Source of the DNA: Malus domestica
Taxonomy: Eukaryota; Streptophyta; Magnoliopsida; Rosales; Rosaceae
Reading direction: 5' to 3'
NCBI RefSeq assembly: GCF_042453785.1
Contig: NC_091670.1
Span: 39,071,501-39,135,500, forward strand
Length of the DNA stretch: 64,000 bases
Made by a program: the position numbers and the translations under genes. The notes under the pieces are model-generated. The model ran no database searches. It worked only from the letters and a program-made list of their open reading frames with translations, and was not told the DNA's origin. Of this stretch, positions 23,641 through 35,242 are shown piece after piece. Position 1 is the stretch's first letter. Every line of letters begins with the position of its first letter.

Positions 23641-24157
23641 TTATTATATATTAGCGTATATAAATTTATCATTTATTGTTGATATTTATCCACATAAAAA
23701 GTACATACGTGTATATATACCATCCAATTTGGGTATATATAGTACAATTTCAAAAAGCATGTAAGTTAACGAATTATACAGAACCATAAGAAACTAATAA
23801 AACTATTTTTTAAAAATAAGTACGTATAATATGCGTATCATACACTAATTACTAACTAGGGTGTACACCAAATTGGGACGTGGAGTCTCTAATTCAATCT
23901 TTGAAACTTATATTTGGTTGACAAAGAATAAAAACGTGTATGTATTTGGGAAATGAAAGTTTATTTTAGTGCTTGGAGGCTTCTTTTTTTTCGTTGTTGT
24001 CAATAGACACTTCATTAGCTAGAAAGGGGCTAGAGCTGAAAAAAAAAAAGAAAAGCAAAACAAGCAAGGTTTAATTTGGGATATGATGGCTTCAATTGGA
24101 ACATGGAGGCTCTAATAAGGAAGAGGTTTCTATGGATTCACTTTGTAGGGGTTTTAG
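23641..24157. other. Spacer, no gene seen
   Basis: AT-rich, nothing recognised. Confidence 0.35.
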
Positions 24158-24300
24158 GGATTTTTCACATCTTAACCGTTTATCGTATATCGTGCGATCA
24201 GTTTTTGTCAGATACTATTTCTGTTTAATTTTTAAATAAAAAAAGTCAAATAATTTCTGACCGCACGATACACGATAAATGGCTAAAATGTGAGAATCTC
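24158..24300. mobile_element. Foldback MITE, Stowaway-like
   Basis: 143 bp; two arms of about 45 bases are near-complementary (GTTTATCGTATATCGTGCG against CGCACGATACACGATAAAT). TA dinucleotides flank both ends, as Tc1/mariner-type elements leave. It directly abuts the Tourist-like element that starts at 24304. Confidence 0.72.
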
Positions 24301-24303
24301 TAA

Positions 24304-27300
24304 GGTATCATTTGGTACGTGGAATGCGATGGAACGTCATCGTCCCACGTTTGGTGCACTAAAGACAGTGGGATGCGCTGTCCCACAGAACGAATTTTGG
24401 TTAAATTTCCGTTCCACCTTCCCCTGGAACGACTCATTCCACCATGTGGAGCACAAAATTATAAAATTTTAAAACAAAAATGCCCCTTATCTTTTTCAAT
24501 ATTTACACCATCTAAATCATAAAACAACCCTAAAATTATATCATCTTCTTTCCATCTTCTCTACTGCTGCCTTTTTTTCCCCTTGGTCTCTCGCAACCTT
24601 CCTCCTCATCCTCTCCCGTAGCCTCTCTTCTCTCTTCCCCACGGAGTGGAACTCAAAGCTCTGCATCTCCAGGTTCCAGGTTTAATTTTGCTCTTTGTAG
24701 ATCTTTGATTTTGCTTTTTTGTTTGGGTTTTACTTTTTCGTTTTCTTGATTTTTCTATGGAAAATAGGATGATTCTGAGAAAATAAGTTAGTTTTCTTGG
24801 TTTCACTGGTTTAACTTGTGCTTGGGAATTGTATTTGATAAGTGGTCTGCTTGTGGTTTGATTTTCAGTTTTCCTTTTTTTTGGAAGGGGGAGGGGGGGG
24901 GGGGTCAGATTCCTGTATAGTGTCAGTTGGATGGTTATATAGTAACTAATTCTCAGCATTGCTGAATTGGGTGTAGAGTGCAAGGACCTTCGGGAACTTC
25001 TTTTAGTATGTTAAATCTAGGTTCTGTATTTTTGTAAGATTTTGCAGAATTGTATTTTAGTAGGATTTCTTGACATTTTCGTATCCATATTCCATGTTAA
25101 TTGTGACACCCTGGGCATTTGTGTGCTTCTTTGCATATTTGGAAATTCATGATACAAATCTTGTGGTAATAAATCTCTATCGACCTTTTCCATGGAGCGT
25201 TGTTTTTTAACATAATTATGGAGCAATTAAGGAGGGCTTTAAAGAATTTTTGTTTGTAGTTTTAATTTCTGCTGGTGCTCTTAAGAGGTATATTTAACAT
25301 TTGGAATAGATGTTTGAGATAATACATTACGCTTCGAAGTTGGAACACAAAAGAAATACTGCTTTCTGAAGAACATTTTTGTAGTAGTATAGTATAATTA
25401 GTTAATTATTTTTTATCCTCTCATTACGAATATTAAATGTATTTTTTTTTCAAAAAGTACTTCATGTATCTTTTCCTTGTTGGAATTAAGTCTTTAACAA
25501 GTATGATTTCTCCTGGTTTAAATACAGTTTCAGTTTTTATGTTATGCATATATGTTAAACGTTCTTAGTCTGACTCTTACGAATGACTTTCAAATTGAAT
25601 TTTACAGAGATTATATATGAAAAGAAGTGCGGATAAATATGTATACATTAATCCTGATGTGGAAAGTTAAATTAGATTGTTTCTCTTACATTGAGATGAT
25701 ATGTAAAATGATCTAAATTGTATTGTTTTAGGATAATGCATTTTATAGCAGATGCATTAATTTGTCCTTTTCATATTAGTGACATTTCTACTCAAACTGT
25801 AATTGAAAGATTAAAAGCCATGGACTTTAGTTTATGTAAATTATATAAAAAATCTGGATCTGAAAAATTCTTTTGAAATTGTAGTCACTGTCCTCCTGCT
25901 TGATACCAGGAAGTTTGTCATGAAATCTTAGTTTTGTCCCCTAAATGGAAAAGCATTTTATCTAGTACTACGATGTTCATCCTTGAAGCTTCAGAGGCAA
26001 GACTAATTTTCTAATCTTCTTTTTCTAAGATTTTGATAGACAATTCTTTCTTCAGAGCATTTCACGGGTAACTGTACATATTTTCTATGCTCAATGAACT
26101 GGTAGATGATGAAGTTTCTAGTGAATCATATTGTTCTAATGATGAATTTAGTGTTCGACTCTATTTCACATATGTAACCTCCATTGTCCCTCTTTGTGTC
26201 ACTCTTTTATTAATTTTGTGAGACCTCCGAAATGCCTCCGACTTCACCTACCCCATCTCCTTATGTTGCTACATCTAGTGCATCTCAACCTATTAGGAAG
26301 AGGAAGAGGAAGAGGAATAGGAATGATGCTAATGCAAATATTGTAGCTGTTATCAGTGAAAGTTGGGATAAAGCAGTTACTGAAATGAAGAAGTTAGGTG
26401 AAAATTTTACTTTCTAAGAAGCGAAAGCCAGGTTACCTTCTGAGCTTCAGGCCATTGGTCTCTCATACGATCAGATGCTAAGAATTTCAATGAAGTTAGT
26501 GAAAGATACCAATCTGATACGTATTTGGTGTACTTGGATGACTCACACAAGTCAAATTTAGCATTTGGGGGGTTTAGTATGATGAACTATATCAACGTTT
26601 AGTGCTTTCATTATTGCTTTAGCAAGACATTATCTTTTTTTTTTTTTTTTTAAATCAGGACGAATGTTTAATTTTGGATATTTCATGTTTAAGTTCTAGA
26701 TATATATTTCATTTTCTTTGGTTAAGTTCTAAATGTTTAAACCTAAAACATTTACGACAAGCATGATCATTAAACTTGTATATTTTTCAACATTACATGA
26801 CAACCATGACCATAGACATCCAATCCTCTCACAGCTCAACTTATACTATACAAATTGTTTGAATGTTATATAATATATATACAATCTTACTCATACTTAT
26901 TGTTTTGATTAAGAATGAGGACCAATGCATGCTTATGCTTTTCCTACGTTATCAGGGAAATATCAGGGCAGCTACAAAGAAGCGCTAGAAATGGCTGCAG
27001 AGAAGAAAAGATGCACCCTTGCTATTTCATATTTTCAATTTTCTCGACTTACACACGGTACGAATATATGAACACAGGAAAGTCCATATCTGCCAGTAGT
27101 GTTAGTGTAAAAAATATATCATAGATAAGCATATATGTGTTCAAATATGAACAAGTTCCAAAAAAAAATTTGTCTCATCCCGTCCTATGCAGAAACATTG
27201 TATAAACAACAGACGGAACATGAGTAAGTTAATCATTTAATCTTTTGGTTTTGTGCCGTCATGCGCTTACCAAACGCAGAACGGAACAATTGTCCCTTTC

Positions 27301-27361
27301 CGTCCTGCGCGTACCAAACATAACACAGAACCTCCGTCCCGTCTATGTACCAAACGGTACC
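24304..27361. mobile_element. PIF/Harbinger (Tourist-type) element, 3.06 kb
   Basis: The left end GGTATCATTTGGTACG pairs with the right end (GGTACCGTTTGGTACATAG on the other strand). The flanking triplet is TAA on the left and TAG on the right, compatible with the 3-bp duplication of this superfamily. Inside the ends are GGAACG/CGTCCC-rich stretches shared with the short elements at 31031-31315 and 32210-32509, so these three are one family. It keeps an ORF1 stub at 26232 but no transposase. Confidence 0.75.
26232..26520 (+). pseudogene. Harbinger ORF1 (Myb/SANT-associated) remnant
   Basis: An open stretch of 61 codons with a Ser/Pro-rich start, a KRKRKRNRN basic cluster and ISESWDKAVTEMKKLGENFTF, then a TAA. 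The same frame continues past the stop with EAKARLPSELQAIGLSYDQML and MKLVKDTNLIRIW. This is the C-terminal part of plant Myb/SANT-like proteins, including Harbinger ORF1. The upstream DNA-binding part is missing, so it is not functional. Confidence 0.6.
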
Positions 27362-27431
27362 TAGGATCCCCACAATTTGGATCCGGATGGGATCCAAATC
27401 CCTCTAATAATTCACCCGATCAAATTAATGA

Positions 27432-27596
27432 AAGAGCAATGCTAAGTAGACTAAATTTATAAATTAAATTATGTGATACTAAGAAGAAATAAGGACGTTA
27501 ATAACACTTAACTAATATTAACTCAATCATCAACTCCCATGTCTTTACAACATTAATCTACAAATTTAGTCTCCCTAACATTAGCATTACCCTTAA
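27432..27596. mobile_element. MITE, AATGCTA/TAGCATT type
   Basis: Left end AGCAATGCTAAGTAGACT, right end the loose complement (AGTCTCCCTAACATTAGCATT). 165 bp, AT-rich, no coding capacity. Confidence 0.65.
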
Positions 27597-27709
27597 TGAA
27601 TGGTTTTTTTTACATGATACAAGTGACATGTGTGGAGGGGGATTTGATCATAACATTACCACCGTTGCAAAGCTAAACGCGCTTAATTACTTGAAGTATA
27701 AGCCCCTTA

Positions 27710-28860
27710 ACCCAAAATAACTGAAAATTTGTTATTAGCCCTTGAAACTATATTTTTCCTCTACTAAAACCCATCTCTTTTTGTTTTTGTTTTTTTTTGA
27801 ATAAAGCCCATTGACTAGCCTCCAACTAAACAAATTCTTTAATTAAGTTTGACTTTTTAAATTGTGTATTTTTTGAATGCCTAAACTACCCCTATTAATA
27901 CTTGGATGGGGTTTTTGGATAAGTTACTTGTTTTATCCATTTAATTAATTTTATATATTTTACAAAATAATTCATGCCATTCATTGTATATTCAATGTAT
28001 TGACTTTCAAATTGTTATAACGTGCCAATTGAAAAATAATAATACTAATTTCATAATTTTGTGCATTAAATATATAAGTTAATTTACCTACCAACACAAG
28101 AATAAACCCAAAATAGCTTCGGCTAATACTCCAATCCCTAATACACAAAACAAAAGCGATATGTTCAGTGCAATTTTTACCTACAAAATAGTCTAATTTA
28201 CCTATTCCATCAAACCAAAATTTAAAGGGTCTAATTTACTTCCAAAATGGTCTAATTTACCTACTTGATTTAATTGCCTACAAGCACAAACCCACAACAT
28301 TCGAACATTATCTAATATCACTATTTTTTTTTTTGGAATAGGTAAATTAATTTAAATGTAGGTAAATTAGTATAATATTTTATAAGTAGGTAAATTAATT
28401 TAAATGTAGGTAAATTAGTATAATATTTGTATGTAGGTAATTACATGATTCAAAATGCAGGTAAATTAGTATAATATTTTATAAGTAGGTAAATTAATTT
28501 GTATGTAGGTAATTACATGATTCAAACAATATTAGTTTTTCCATACAAGATATGTCTTTTCTTTTTTAATTTGGTAAATTAATTTATATATGTTGCTAAT
28601 ATTTATGATACAAAAAAGGTAAAATATCCATATGGATTTAATTGCTCATCATAATTAGGATGAGTAATAACATTTATTGACCAAATTAGGATTTTGTGGC
28701 ATAAGTTGTAAATGTATTGTAATAGTTGGTCATATATTTGTCTACATGGTAGACTATTTGAAATTTGGGTTTTATTTGAATGTTTAAATTTAAGTGGGTT
28801 TTTATTTTAAAAATAAGAGTTTCAAGGGCCTATATCTAAATAACCCTTAAAATAATTATT
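27710..28860. mobile_element. Element with long imperfect inverted ends
   Basis: The left arm has TTATTAGCCCTTGAAACT and AAAACCCAT. The right arm, read on the other strand, has AGGCCCTTGAAACTC and AAAACCCAC in the same order, giving about 60 bases of imperfect terminal repeat. The interior is AT-rich, with the GTAGGTAAATTA array described separately. MULE-like by arm length only; no target duplication confirmed. Confidence 0.5.
28337..28525. repeat. GTAGGTAAATTA tandem array
   Basis: Six to eight imperfect copies built on AGGTAAATTA(G), alternating with ATTTAAATGT, TATAATATTT and TAATTACATGATTCAAA segments. A higher-order period of about 55-65 bases repeats two to three times. Confidence 0.8.
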
Positions 28861-28951
28861 GATGGGATGTAAGTCTACCAAGTGACATCACCAAATGGAA
28901 CAAGATAATTTCTTGTGTGATATGAATGGCAAAATAAATCTGTAGGCCAAA

Positions 28952-31900
28952 TCACTGTTGTGAAACAGAGGAGGTACTAATGTGGGGAATGGTGTAAATT
29001 CCATCTAATAAGGCCTTGGCAATCCACTGGTTTGCTGCTTCAGTAGTGTGCCGACCGTCCCAGTTGATAGACTTTGCAGGGTTTGCACAAGCACGTGATC
29101 CTGGAAGACCACATAGTGCTGATAAGTTGAAATTGTACGTCCCTCCTCCTCCACAGCATGCTCTGGAAGTATTCTCGGTAAATCCTGCAATGAGATGAAT
29201 CCGATGATTTGATCACCGAGAGGATCAACATTTGAAACACTTCAAATAATCATGTATCTTAACAATAATTGTAAAATACTTTAAAACATTTAAGACCGTT
29301 TGATAATCATGCATTACGTTTTCAGTTTTCAATTTTTTTAATATTAAAAAAACTGTAGCAAACGAGTGCTAGAGAGTTGCAGTACCAAAATGTTCTGGAG
29401 ACTGATACAATTGTAGCTCAGCATTGTAAAGATCTCCATAAATGATGTTGACATGAGGATGAAGGCTTCGAATCTGACTTAGCTTTGTCTTAAGTAGCTC
29501 ATTGTGATACTCAGAAAACTTGTTTAACCAGGTAAGACAGCCAGTTAAAGGGTCATATTCACTCTCATCTGAACCCTCATATAAGGTAAGATAACAAGGA
29601 ATGCAACCAATTGGAGCGTTGCCTGGTACCAAAAGTGTCGATGCCCCATGCTGAATCAACTCCTGCAGAAATAAAAATGTAAAACAACCAAAAGCCTACG
29701 TTTCTTAAAAAAAAAATTCCTAGAGCTCCAGTGAAACAAAAATATTTCGGGCATTTAAACCTTTAAATTTTGATTTTTGTGTTTAAAAAAAATATGTGCT
29801 ATTGAAAATCCCACATTTCATAGCCAATATTGTAAGAAGGATGCATAACTAAAAGCAGATATATATGATATTCCAACTCGTACATTGATGGCTGAAGCCA
29901 TTGCTTCTATCACGAACGGAACATATGTTTTAACAATTTCCAAACTCTCTCCTGCGAAAAACGGACAGTTGTAATCGTTGCCTGCAATCGGTCCCATAAC
30001 AATAAGAGAACTTGAAAGGAGATTCCTGCAGTCTGTAAATTAAAGGTAAAAAACATAAGTACATCATATCCAAGATGAAACCTTCAGATTCAGGTCACCA
30101 AGTTCAATTATTGAAGTTCTTTACCGAAAAGAACAGGAAAAAAAAAAGTTGACATTGCAGTTGTTTATCATAAAAGAAAACAAAAGAAAAGTTCGTTTAT
30201 AGAAGTTGTTACTTCTGTGGCATTGGAAATTGTGGACATGGATCCTCTCCGGATCCAATTGTCCTAATCTTAGGATCCATCAATCCGGACCGTTGAAATT
30301 TGATCTAACAGTTAAAGTTATTATAACTTTTAAAATGGGCTCCTATTTTTAGTCGTTGGATCAAATTTCAACGGTCGGGATTGATGAATCCCTAAAATTA
30401 GGACAATTGGATCGGGAGAGGATTCATGTCCGGAAATTGTAGTCAATCACAAAAGCAATGGGGACCAGAAACGCTTTCAAAAGTAAAAACAAAAGAAATG
30501 AAATGGAATTTAGATGGAGGGGAATGAATGATAGCCAGCTTCTTATTTGCACAATTGCACTTTAATGGTTGAGTCCCCGCTAACTGTTTAATGAAACGGA
30601 AAATGATAAATACACATCTTTTTTAATTTTTTTTATACATTCATACTTAATCATGTTCATATTTTGTTTAATTTATTTAATTCGATGGATAAAAAAAATA
30701 AGAAATGTGCGAGAAACTAAAACTTAGAGAGATGGTCAATATTATCAGACGTTACTATCAATATTCCATCAATATCAATGTACCACATATATATGTTGCT
30801 TTCAAAACTAATACCGGTGAATTATGTAATAAAAACTAGCCTAAGTCCACACACATTGTGTGCAAGAGCAATTTGTTTACTTTTTTTTTATGATATTTTT
30901 ATTGAATTGGGAATAGAGGAAAAAAATCATGTTTTTACCATCCTTTAGTTAAGACAGAGAGTTTTGTTATAGATAATATAGATAAAAAGTTATAATCAAA
31001 GTTCTATAACAAAAAAAAAAAGATCCTTTAGGGTGCGTTTGGTACGCAGACGGAACGGAACGGAACGGGACGGGACGGGACGGAACGAAGGTGTAATTTT
31101 TGAAAAAGACATGGGGTATATTTGTCTTAAAATGGTAAAACATTGCGTTCCACAAACGTGGAACAAACCCGTTCCAGGGGGGGGAGGTGGAACGCAAAAA
31201 CACTCAAAATTTGTCCCGTGGAACAGCCCGTTCCACCCATTTTTGGCGCACCAAACGCGGGACGGAACGCCTCGTCCCGTTCCGTCCCGTCCCGTCCCAC
31301 GTACCAAACGCACCCTTAGTGTACATATAAGGGAAATGAGGCACCTAAATCTACATGATTAAAAAAGTATATATTTAGACTCATTTATAGAAACATATTT
31401 AGACACAGAATATAAGTGTACCTTACTATTTTGTGTGGACGAGTATATAAACAACATAACCCAAAAGAAAAGTCTTGGCAATTGACCTGAGGATGTATTG
31501 CATAAAGGTGATAGCATTCCCTTGAACCAGTCCACTTGAATTCTTAGAGAGAAGTTTGTAAATATATCATAACGTCCCATTGGGTCAAGAAAGTCAGTGT
31601 CAAGTGCAGTGGCTCCAACAACTGCAAAATTCACACCCTCGTCAAGGTTGCGCACCGTTTCATTGACGTTCAGGATTTCAAGATAAGGTCGTACTAGTGG
31701 AAGCCCCATAGATTCAGCTGCAAAAGGTAAAGCCAAAGAGAATCTGAGAAAGAAAAAAAGCAGATCTGTTTTTCTTATGGTAAGATAGATAAGTGGATGC
31801 ACTGCACATACCAATGAGGTCTATCATTAAACGACCGTCGCAGCAGCGCCCGGTGGGGTGATGAAAGTAGGTCTCCCCATTTGGAGGGAAGAGGAAGTGG

Positions 31901-32091
31901 TACGGACCCTTATGGTGGTCAAGGGCATAGATGTATTCGTTGCCAGTATCAGCAAGTGAATCCCCAAACCCAATGATAGATGTGTAGCCACAATTCGCGT
32001 ACGGGATGATCACTACTGTTAGGAGAAGGAGGACGTGCATGGTCAAACTTGCCCGATAATACCAAGCCATGTCTCTCTCTCTCACTCTCAC
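28952..32091 (-). CDS. GDSL esterase/lipase 2, secreted SGNH hydrolase
   Basis: Five exons: 32091-31812, 31717-31487, 30032-29884, 29662-29386 and 29184-28952, phases consistent, 389 residues from the first ATG. A TATA box at 32113 would start transcription at about 32085, so the ATG at 32070 (382 residues) is more likely; it also gives a cleaner signal peptide (MAWYYRAS...HVLLLLTVVIIP). Block I is IGFGDSLADTGN (Ser45 from the first Met), block [14 protein letters not shown], block III GPIAGNDYN with Ala for the usual Gly, and block V WDGRHTTEAA, whose Asp and His are kept. The ACCGGGG segment is present. Exons 3 and 4 are 149 and 277 nt, exactly as in GDSL 1 and 4. Intron 2 is swollen to 1454 bp by two MITEs. 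Looks functional; substrate unknown. Confidence 0.9.
30234..30431. mobile_element. Palindromic MULE-type MITE in intron 2 of GDSL gene 2
   Basis: 198 bp, nearly one long inverted repeat: GGACATGGATCCTCTCC at the left, GGAGAGGATTCATGTCC at the right, with arms pairing for about 70 bases or more. Perfect 9-bp target duplication GGAAATTGT at 30225-30233 and 30432-30440, the size made by Mutator-like transposases. Confidence 0.9.
31031..31315. mobile_element. Tourist-like MITE in intron 2 of GDSL gene 2
   Basis: 285 bp with inverted ends GGGTGCGTTTGGTACG and CGTACCAAACGCACCC, flanked by TTA on both sides (31028-31030, 31316-31318), the PIF/Harbinger signature. Dense GGAACGG/CCGTTCC repeats inside match the other two family members in this window. 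Confidence 0.9.
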
Positions 32092-32112
32092 TTACTCACA
32101 CGCAGCTTGACT

Positions 32113-32120
32113 TATATATA
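32113..32120 (-). promoter_or_regulatory. TATA-like box of GDSL gene 2
   Basis: TATATATA about 22 bases before the first ATG (32091) and 43 bases before the second (32070). Favours the second. Confidence 0.45.
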
Positions 32121-32209
32121 GATATAGATATATAGAAGATCTTTAAGGGAATGAATTTTTTTTTAATTAATTGGGATTAGTTGTGGGACCCATACCACAT
32201 TGAACTTCA

Positions 32210-32509
32210 GGTACAGTTTGGTACGTGAGACGGGACGGGATGGAACGGGACGAGCTGTTCCGTCCCACTTTTGGTGCGCCTAAAAACTGTGGAACGGGTT
32301 GTCCCATAGGACGAAATTTGGCTGATTTTTTGTTCCACATCTTTCCCCTGGAACAACCCGTTCCACATCCGTGGAACACAAATTTATAACATTTTATGAC
32401 AAAATTTCTCCTTATCTTTTTCAATATTTACATCATCTGTTCCGTCCTGTTTCGTCCCGTCCCGTCCCATCCTGTTCCGTTCCGTCCCGTCTGCGTACCA
32501 AACGGTACC
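32210..32509. mobile_element. Tourist-like MITE upstream of GDSL gene 2
   Basis: 300 bp with ends GGTACAGTTTGGTACG and CGTACCAAACGGTACC and a TCA duplication on both sides (32207-32209, 32510-32512). It lies about 120-420 bp upstream of the GDSL 2 start codon, so it forms part of the promoter region. Confidence 0.88.
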
Positions 32510-32512
32510 TCA

Positions 32513-33099
32513 ATGATTCAAATCATCTATTTTTCAAATTACATCTCATAGATTATCCTTATAAAATATTAACCAAATCAGAAATAGTTGAAACATTTAA
32601 TTGACTTAAAAAAATTTTGACAAAAACTTTATTGTATAAGAAACAATGAAATTTCATCATGATAATTAAGTAGACAAATGATTTTGGATTGAATTTAATT
32701 TTTGTAAGAATAATTTATGAATCGAGACTTACAAAATAATGGTTCGAATCGTGAAATTTCGATGTAAAGCATATCCCACAACTAATCTTTATTTAAAAAA
32801 AATGATTAAGGCATGCAATCAGTGCTGCTACCACGTGTAACACGAATATACTGTCACCATGTTGAACTTCAGAAACGAACAAGTCTCTAAAAACTGCAGC
32901 TTGCAACTGTAGGTCTACGTGAGGAGGCAGCTGCAGCATGCCTTCCAACCACAAGTCTACGAGAGTAATGCTATATGTTGATACCCCTTTATTTGCTTAT
33001 TGAGCCTTCAAACTACATGTCTGTGTGAGGAAGTCTATATAGTGATATCCCTTTATTTGCTTATTGACCACACATTTCAACAGTTCGGGAACTACCACC
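32513..33099. other. Spacer with a small local duplication
   Basis: CCCTTTATTTGCTTATTGA occurs twice (about 32986 and 33050) within similar surroundings. No gene. Confidence 0.45.
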
Positions 33100-33366
33100 T
33101 CGAAAAGTGGTTTAGGGCTTAGCGTCGCTAGCTACCAATGAAGTCTATGACTACGGAGCAGCGTCCGGTCGGGTGGTGAAAGTAGGTCTCTCGATAAGGA
33201 GGGAAGAAAATGTTGAAAGATTTGTTAGGAGAGCTGTTGTAGAAGTTGCCTGTATCGGAAACTGAATCGCCGAATCTGATGATTGAGCTGTAGCAACCTA
33301 GAGCATGATGAGGGATGAATGTGACCACTGACATCACGAGGAGGAGGATGAGCAGGAGCAGGAGCT
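33100..33366 (-). pseudogene. GDSL exon-1 fragment, copy of GDSL gene 4
   Basis: The minus strand reads a signal-peptide-like start, [30 protein letters not shown], then PTGRCS and VIDFIG with the DGRL part lost. It matches exon 1 of the gene at 43252-45421 residue by residue, and the homology runs into intron 1 and, on the other side, into the promoter (33840-34020 resembles 45690-45800). No exons 2-5 follow in place. The S of block I is kept, but the gene cannot be functional. Confidence 0.85.
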
Positions 33367-33389
33367 ATTCATTGACGAATTACTTTTTT

Positions 33390-33827
33390 GAGTAAATTGT
33401 AGCTATATTCCTTTAACTTTAACTCAATTGGAACAATGGTCCCTCAACTAAAAATTTATTACCATTGGTCTCTCAACTCATCAAAACGTGCAGCTATGGT
33501 CCCTCAACTTTAATTCAACTAGAGAAATAGTCCGGTAACTTTAACTCAATTGTAGCAATGATCATTCAAACATAACTCGTTTTGACAAATTTTTTGACGT
33601 AGTTGACAAAAATGACCATAATTACACACTTTGATGAATTGAGAGACCTTAATTGTATAAATGATCATTCCAACATAACTTATTTTGACAAAATTTTGAC
33701 GAAATTGATGAAAATGACTATAGCTACACATTTTGATAAGTTAAGGGATCAATGTTAATGGATTTTTAGTTAAGAGGTCATTACTCCAATTTGATTAAAA
33801 TTAAAGAACAATTTCTACAATTTACTC
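33390..33827. mobile_element. MULE-type MITE with a 9-bp target duplication
   Basis: 438 bp; ends GAGTAAATTGTAG and CTACAATTTACTC are exact inverted copies. Perfect 9-bp flanks TACTTTTTT at 33381-33389 and 33828-33836. The interior has several ..AATGGTCCCTCAACT.. / GATCATTC direct repeats. Confidence 0.9.
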
Positions 33828-33836
33828 TACTTTTTT

Positions 33837-35112
33837 CCCTCCCTCCCTCAAGTTGCTTCTTAAGCTAAATTGTAATAGTCAAACTGTCAAATTTGTAATA
33901 GTTTATGAAATATTCATTGACGAATTACTTTTTGGATTGTTAGGTACACTCATGTACTTTTTGGATTGTTAAGTACACTCATGAGTTGAACCTACCTACA
34001 AGCATGGTGTCTCCACAATTTGGGGAAGAAATAATAAAAAGAAGTGTGATATTCACGTCACTTTTTACTTCTTACATACTTCTTATTAATTTTTGTTATT
34101 TGATTTTTTTTTAATTTATTTGGTCTGACGGTCAAAAATTAAAACAATATGTAAAAAGTAAAAAGGAATATATGAATAACACATGGCATAATAAAACTCC
34201 GAAATTTTTTGCCAGTTGTGTTGACATTGATAGCTAGAATGAGTATAACCACAGGTTTAGAGTTGACACTGACATATTACAATTGTGAAACACAAGGAAC
34301 TAATTGTTGAAATATAAACACAACATGATAGATTTTTCAATGTGACCGATACACATGATAATACGTCGCGTGTTACTATATAAATAGTGAGATATGTGTG
34401 TTAAAAAGTTAATAACTTAAAAAATAAAAAATTTCGTAATTTCTATAAAAACATACTGTGTACCATCCGTATTTCCATCGCAAAGAAAAAAAATTTCACA
34501 TACGAGTTACTAATTGTTAAAATATAAATGTTAAAGTTATTATTTTAATTATTTTAATATAAATAATATCGTTTATTAAAAAAATTATTATTTTAATATT
34601 ATAAATACCAAGACAAATGCTTGGTGTGTAAGAGGCCACATTTGCCAGCTTTAGTTGGAAGATGGAGTTAAATCTCCTCGAAGTAAAAGAGGAGTGTGAA
34701 AGAAGAGTGGTTGAAAATATCTTCAACCAAGGGCTTTCTTATTATATAAACTAGCATAGAGCAAATATTTTGTGTGTACGAAGTACGTAAACAATCGTCT
34801 ATCTTCTTCCACGTTCTCCTCAAGCGCAATCATTTCGGTTCATTCAAACTATTAAAAAAACATTATGATTTTACTTATCTGTATAAAAAAATGATGGTGA
34901 GATAATTTTTCTTAATAAGTGTATATTTGTATCTTATGTAAATATTTTGATACAAAATTACTATTTTACCCTCCTTATGTAAATGTTGTGTATAAAAAAT
35001 GAGGGCAAAATATAAAAAATTGGAATATGATTGTCATTTTGTCAAAATACAAAATTAAAGCCCTCTTCTTTTAGTAGAATAGAAGATGAGAGAGAGACCG
35101 CAGAAATATAAA
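33837..35112. other. AT-rich spacer, duplicated promoter at the left
   Basis: 33840-34020 is similar to the region upstream of GDSL gene 4 (45690-45800). The rest is AT-rich with no recognised gene. Confidence 0.5.
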
Positions 35113-35242
35113 AGAGTGCAACAAGAGCTTGTCTGTGGAGTTGAAAATAAGCCCGACTCTGAACATAGAACCGGCGAAGAGTGCAGCAAGAGCTTGTCTG
35201 TGGAGTTGAAAATAAGCCTGACTCTAAACATAGAACCGGCTT
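35113..35242. repeat. Two-copy tandem repeat, 65-bp period
   Basis: The unit starting AGAGTGCA(A/G)CAAGAGC at 35113 recurs at 35178 with very few changes, so the duplication is recent. Open in several frames, but with no known domain. Confidence 0.9.

Noticed and set aside
24606-24983. 125-codon minus-strand Lys/Arg/Pro-rich frame
   Set aside because: Low-complexity product of the T/C-rich part of the Tourist-type element; no motif.
28337-28525. Regularly spaced repeats, CRISPR-like at first glance
   Set aside because: Plant nuclear DNA; spacers are repeats themselves and periods vary, so it is a simple tandem array.
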